Shown piece after piece: positions 5,697 to 9,615 of a DNA stretch of 9,615 nt; the first letter of the stretch is position 1; every line of letters begins with the position of its first letter. The notes beneath the pieces are model-generated. The model searched no databases and had not been told where the DNA came from. It saw nothing but the letters and a program-made list of their open reading frames with translations. The DNA lies in assembly GCA_020849575.1 (NCBI GenBank), contig JADLFY010000025.1, forward strand, positions 1-9,615. The letters are read 5' to 3'. Both the position numbers and the translations under genes were made by a program. Source of the DNA: Candidatus Peregrinibacteria bacterium. Lineage in GTDB: Bacteria > Patescibacteriota > Gracilibacteria > UBA1369.

Positions 5697-8600
5697 ATGG
5701 GAGACGACAAAGAAAAACAAGCCCCGAAGAAAATAGATTTAACCTCAGCTGACGCTGAGAAAAATCTTGGTGCTAACGACCCGGCTGCCAAAGCTTCTCC
5801 AGAAGCCAAAGCTGAAGTCGTCGACCAAAGGGAGAAAGCTGTTGCTGGCGCCCGGGATAGGGCTCTTCAGACCATCAAAGCTTCTGCCACCGATTTGACC
5901 AGTATCAAAGCAATGGTTGATACCGCTACCAACATGTCTCATTTGCAGACCTATTTTGACGGCCAAATCAGCCGCTTTGATCATGACAAAGACGGTAAAA
6001 TTTCTGAAGCAGAAGCCAAAGAGTATCAGGACAAGATGGTGGAAAAAACTCAAAAGATGATCTTTGAATTCAAAGAAGCTGACAAAAAGAAACAGGAAGT
6101 TACCGAAGCTGCCTCCAATGTAGAAAAAATGGACGCTGAAAAAGTTAAAAGCGAATTGGGCGAAATCAAAGAAATATCTGATAAAAGTTTCGAATCCTCC
6201 ATGAAGGAGTTCGAAAAAATGCAAAACCAGAATACCGCTTTCCAGCAACAAGTTTCTACAAAAATTGATGAAATTGCCGCTTTTGGAAAATCCGTAGGTG
6301 AATTCAATAAGAAACGTGTCGGTTTCAATTCCTTTGTTCACGCCGCCAAAGAATTCCGTGATTTATTCAGCAGCGGCCCCAGTGAAGACACCAGGGAATT
6401 AAATGAAATGCAGGCCAAACTTGACGGCATGAAAGCTTCCGCCAACGAGGCTCTGGCTACCTTGAAAACCAAAAAAACCACTCTTGAAAATAACGGAAAA
6501 ATTATTCAGGCAGCAGTGGAAGCCGAACGTAATCGCCTGATCAAGGAACGCGATGATAAAGTCGCCGAAGTGGAAGCTGCCCAGCAAGACCAGGCTGAAA
6601 AACTCAAGGAAAGAAAGGAACAGTATCAAAAACTGGATGAAAGAAAAAAGCAGTTGGAAAAACGTAAAGGTCAACTGGAAGAAAAACAGAGTGTCACCGC
6701 TGATGCTCAAGCCAAATGGGAAAAACAAAGCCAAAACGAAAAACTCGATGTTCGCAAACAGGATTATACCGCTTCTGCCAATGATGCTTTAATGGAAATC
6801 CAGGCTTTGGAAATGATGACCCAGGACCCGGCTGTGGGTCCCGAAGGCAAAGCCGAACTCGAAAAAGCTATCGAAAAAGTCAAAGAACGTTATCGACGCA
6901 CTCAGGCCGGCATCGAAATGATTGATCAGCGCGGAGAAAAAGAGAAAAAGGTCAAAGAAGAATTCAAAGATCAAAAAGAAAGTGCTCTCAAGGAAATTAA
7001 TTCTACCAGTGCCGTTTTGAATGGTCAGCTTTCTCCAGCCATTGAATCTCTCGACAAGACTATTTCCAACATGGAAATTCTCCAGCTTCAATACGCCACT
7101 TCCGCCGTCGAAGTAAAAGATTTCTATAATAAAGAAGTAGAGAAAAAAGATAAATTGACTGATGCAGTAACCGACTATTTATTAACCAGCTCTATTTCCC
7201 GCAACAAATCCATCGACTCACTTTCCAGTGCTGTCAAAACTCTCGATACTATTACTTTGGAATCTTCCGGTTTTCTGGGAAGTTTACTCAAATTACCCCA
7301 GGGCTTACTCGAAGGTATTGGTGGAGCACTGCACGATTTGGCCAAATGGATAGACAATAATACTACTTCAGCTTTGCGTGATGCCCGTGATCAGAATAAT
7401 GGCTTCCTCGAATTTTTCGTTGAGGGTCTCAGCTTTTTCTCCGGCTTTTTGAGCGGTGGTCTAGAATGTATTGGTGGTGTTTTCAATCTGGCTGCCCATC
7501 CGATTGAAGGTCTCAAAGGACTTTCTGCCCTGATTGGTTTCGACGCCAAAAATGGCCGCTTCAGTGGTGATACCTTTGTCGATGCCTGGAAAAATATGTG
7601 TAAAGCTATTATTGGTTATGAAGATTGGGAAAAAGGTAATCATGGTCAGGCTCTGGGTAAATTAACTTTCAATGTACTTTCCATGTTCGTTGGTGCCGGC
7701 GAAGCCGGCGCAGTTGGTAAAGCCGCTACCGCGGCCAAAGTTGCCAAGATTGCTGCCATTGATGCTGCCAAATTGGCTGGTAAAGAAATCGGTATCATGA
7801 CTGGTCGTGGTGCTGCCCTGATGGCTTTCGCCAAAAGCATGGGTAGTAGTGCCGTCACTGCCATCAAACCCAAATTCGGTGGTAACGCCCAGGCTGCTGC
7901 TGCCGGAGCCAGTGGATTTCTTGGTAAAACTGGGGCCGTAGTAAAAAGCATTGCCGGATCAGCCTATGAAGGTGTTAAAGCCGGTATCAATTATTTCCGT
8001 AAACAGCCCATGGAATTCACCAAAGATGTTGGTGGAAAAATTATTACCGAAACCAAAGATGCCCGTCCTTTCCTGGTAGATATGGCCAATGGTGCCAAAA
8101 CAGTTGGAAAAATTTATGGTACTTTGATGCTTTCACCATGGCTGGTACTCAAAGGTTTTGGCAATGGTTTGAAAGGCCTGGTCAAACTTGGTAAAGGTAC
8201 TTCCGAAGCCGGTTTACTTACTCATTTCAAATCCGGTAAAGCGATGGAGGCTGCCAGAATTATTGAAACAGAAGGAGCAAATTTCAGTAAAGCTCAGACC
8301 AAAATTGCTGAATTAATAGAACATGATCCTGAACTGGCTGAATTAGCCAAGACAGGCCCGGAAGGTCGTGCCATGGCTGAAGGTAAAGCTGCCATCCAAT
8401 TACTTGATACTCAGCCAGAACTGGCTACATCCTATGCCAAGGTCAGGGAAGCCACTGAAACCCTGGATAGTTTCAATCAGTATATGGCCAAGGAGGCCAG
8501 CAAATCAGTTACCAAAACTCTCAAAGATCCTGATCTCAAATATACCCACGACGAATTCAATCGTCTGGAAACCAATCGCGATCTGGCTTTAGCTGACCAA

Positions 8601-9615
8601 AAAACTACGGCTTCCAAACTCGGACCGGAAACAGCCAGTTTTTATGACAGCCCTCCGGCCAAAATTCTCGATACTGACAAAGCTTCCAGAATCAAGAACC
8701 ACGTTGAAAGTACAGGTGGACACAACGGTTGGTCCACCGGTCAAAAAGCTTTCATGGAAGATTACATGTTGCGTTCACCAGAATTAAATAGTGCGCCCCT
8801 GGGCACCAAATCCGCAGGCAATAAATTCACCAAGGAAATGCAGGTTATCACTGATGAATTTGGTGCAGGCAAAAGAGCCGTACCAGAAATGTCCGAAGTT
8901 GAAGCCTTCCGTGGTGCCAAAAATGATGTTAAGGCTGCTAACGCAGAATTGAACAGATTTACTTCCAGACCTTCCAATATGGATAAGGTCCAAAAATATA
9001 CTGAAGCCAAAACCAAGACAGCTCACTTGGATGATTTGATTGATCAGCAGAAAAAACTTTATGAGTCTCATGCCCAACCCGGTCCCGAACTTGTTGCCAT
9101 GGAAGCAGAAGTTGGTGAAGCCCGCGCTATGGCTGGTGAACTCGGGCCCAATGGCGAATATCCACGTCCATCAATCAAAGATGACCCCGTCTTTATGGAA
9201 GGGGCACATGATCGCTTTGTCGATGCAGTGAAATCCGGTGATGCCAAAGCCATTGAATCAGCCAAAGGTGACTTTGGAATTTACAGCAAAAAAACCGGCA
9301 TGGGCAAATCCCTTGATGCCATTGAACGGGCCACACTGGAATCCCCAGTAGCCAAAGCCGATCGTCTCCAGGCCATTAATGATTTTGAAGTAGCCTGCTC
9401 TGCCAACCCCGACGTCGCCGCAGTCCGCGATAGATTTACTGCTGCTCTCAGGGATGGAAATTTAACCGAATTGGACAAAATCAGAAAAGAAGTACAGGCC
9501 TCACCAGGTGGTTATCGTTCAGCCGCTGTTCCTGGCCCCGATATTATCAAAGGACTTGATGCCCTGGAAATGGAATATCGTGCCAACCCGGCCAATTTGA
9601 TTGAAACCTATCGCA
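5697..9615 (+). CDS. Giant EF-hand, coiled-coil protein with pretoxin-like core (3' partial)
   Basis: Translated by hand from ATG 5697, this frame has no stop through the window end: at least 1306 codons. TAA at 5670 is in frame upstream, and no other usual start lies between. There is no signal peptide; residues 1-60 are charged and Ala/Pro-rich. A canonical EF-hand loop spans 95-106 (Asp95, Asp97, Asp99, Gly100, Ile102, Glu106) with helices on both sides, so calcium binding is likely. Lys/Glu-rich coiled coil follows, clearest at 274-357. Residues 521-620 are amphipathic to hydrophobic (FLEFFVEGLSFFSGFLSGG). Residues 643-693 form a Gly/Ala helix region (GAGEAGAVGKAATAAKVAK) like those before toxin domains in polymorphic toxins. 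Residues about 694-860 stay Gly/Ala/Lys-rich; 860-1306 are charged and helical. Only three Cys are seen. No enzyme motif is recognised. It could be an effector, a cytoskeletal or a surface protein. Confidence 0.85.
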   Translation, partial: MGDDKEKQAPKKIDLTSADAEKNLGANDPAAKASPEAKAEVVDQREKAVAGARDRALQTIKASATDLTSIKAMVDTATNMSHLQTYFDGQISRFDHDKDGKISEAEAKEYQDKMVEKTQKMIFEFKEADKKKQEVTEAASNVEKMDAEKVKSELGEIKEISDKSFESSMKEFEKMQNQNTAFQQQVSTKIDEIAAFGKSVGEFNKKRVGFNSFVHAAKEFRDLFSSGPSEDTRELNEMQAKLDGMKASANEALATLKTKKTTLENNGKIIQAAVEAERNRLIKERDDKVAEVEAAQQDQAEKLKERKEQYQKLDERKKQLEKRKGQLEEKQSVTADAQAKWEKQSQNEKLDVRKQDYTASANDALMEIQALEMMTQDPAVGPEGKAELEKAIEKVKERYRRTQAGIEMIDQRGEKEKKVKEEFKDQKESALKEINSTSAVLNGQLSPAIESLDKTISNMEILQLQYATSAVEVKDFYNKEVEKKDKLTDAVTDYLLTSSISRNKSIDSLSSAVKTLDTITLESSGFLGSLLKLPQGLLEGIGGALHDLAKWIDNNTTSALRDARDQNNGFLEFFVEGLSFFSGFLSGGLECIGGVFNLAAHPIEGLKGLSALIGFDAKNGRFSGDTFVDAWKNMCKAIIGYEDWEKGNHGQALGKLTFNVLSMFVGAGEAGAVGKAATAAKVAKIAAIDAAKLAGKEIGIMTGRGAALMAFAKSMGSSAVTAIKPKFGGNAQAAAAGASGFLGKTGAVVKSIAGSAYEGVKAGINYFRKQPMEFTKDVGGKIITETKDARPFLVDMANGAKTVGKIYGTLMLSPWLVLKGFGNGLKGLVKLGKGTSEAGLLTHFKSGKAMEAARIIETEGANFSKAQTKIAELIEHDPELAELAKTGPEGRAMAEGKAAIQLLDTQPELATSYAKVREATETLDSFNQYMAKEASKSVTKTLKDPDLKYTHDEFNRLETNRDLALADQKTTASKLGPETASFYDSPPAKILDTDKASRIKNHVESTGGHNGWSTGQKAFMEDYMLRSPELNSAPLGTKSAGNKFTKEMQVITDEFGAGKRAVPEMSEVEAFRGAKNDVKAANAELNRFTSRPSNMDKVQKYTEAKTKTAHLDDLIDQQKKLYESHAQPGPELVAMEAEVGEARAMAGELGPNGEYPRPSIKDDPVFMEGAHDRFVDAVKSGDAKAIESAKGDFGIYSKKTGMGKSLDAIERATLESPVAKADRLQAINDFEVACSANPDVAAVRDRFTAALRDGNLTELDKIRKEVQASPGGYRSAAVPGPDIIKGLDALEMEYRANPANLIETYR

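Noticed and set aside
5745..6341. Long minus-strand frame (198 residues), Phe-rich
   Set aside because: It lies wholly opposite the Lys/Glu-rich coiled coil of the giant gene. GAA and AAA codons read backwards give TTC and TTT, so a Phe-rich open frame is expected by composition. The same holds for 6399-6734 and 6789-7091.
1..9615. Recoded TGA (code 25), as in Gracilibacteria and SR1
   Set aside because: No in-frame TGA occurs in about 3000 codons of real genes, and glycine is encoded by GGN throughout.
1..9615. CRISPR arrays, tRNA or rRNA genes, insertion sequences
   Set aside because: No spaced direct repeats, cloverleaf, rRNA-like sequence, transposase motif or terminal inverted repeats were seen; almost all bases are coding.

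Overview
The window shows one uninterrupted, single-strand block of genes from what looks like an uncultured bacterium. There is no housekeeping marker, rRNA or tRNA to place it. Three traits fit a lineage far from the model bacteria, with Patescibacteria (CPR) as a low-confidence guess: all six visible start codons lack a Shine-Dalgarno (SD) sequence, all six visible stop codons are TAA, and most genes are small or very large helical proteins that I do not recognise. By eye the base composition is moderate, somewhat below 50% GC, and the standard genetic code reads cleanly throughout.

Region 1 (1-3018) is the 3' part of a large gene whose start lies upstream of the window. Its product joins a PPP-family metallophosphatase (calcineurin-like fold, with every metal-binding motif visible) to a C-terminal eukaryotic-type protein kinase domain. 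Both catalytic centres look largely intact, so the polypeptide could both add and remove phosphate. Region 2 (3046-3654) is a 202-residue orphan protein that may have its own promoter.

Region 3 (3655-3847) is the only sizeable gap. It holds a very C-rich, G-poor tract of the kind Rho uses, a nested inverted repeat with a perfect 16-bp palindrome, a good extended -10 promoter, and a short hairpin just before the next start codon. It probably separates two transcription units.

Region 4 (3848-9615) reads as one operon: four small, mostly helical orphan genes (117, 89, 202 and 171 residues), then a giant gene of at least 1306 codons that runs off the window. The giant protein has no signal peptide. 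It carries one canonical EF-hand calcium loop, long coiled coils, and a Gly/Ala-rich amphipathic core resembling the segments that precede toxin domains in polymorphic toxins; the rest is charged and helical.

The working idea, which is inference, is a lineage-specific module. A signalling enzyme with opposed kinase and phosphatase activities sits next to a giant calcium-binding structural or effector-like protein and its small accessory proteins. Nothing in the sequence proves that the two halves act together.
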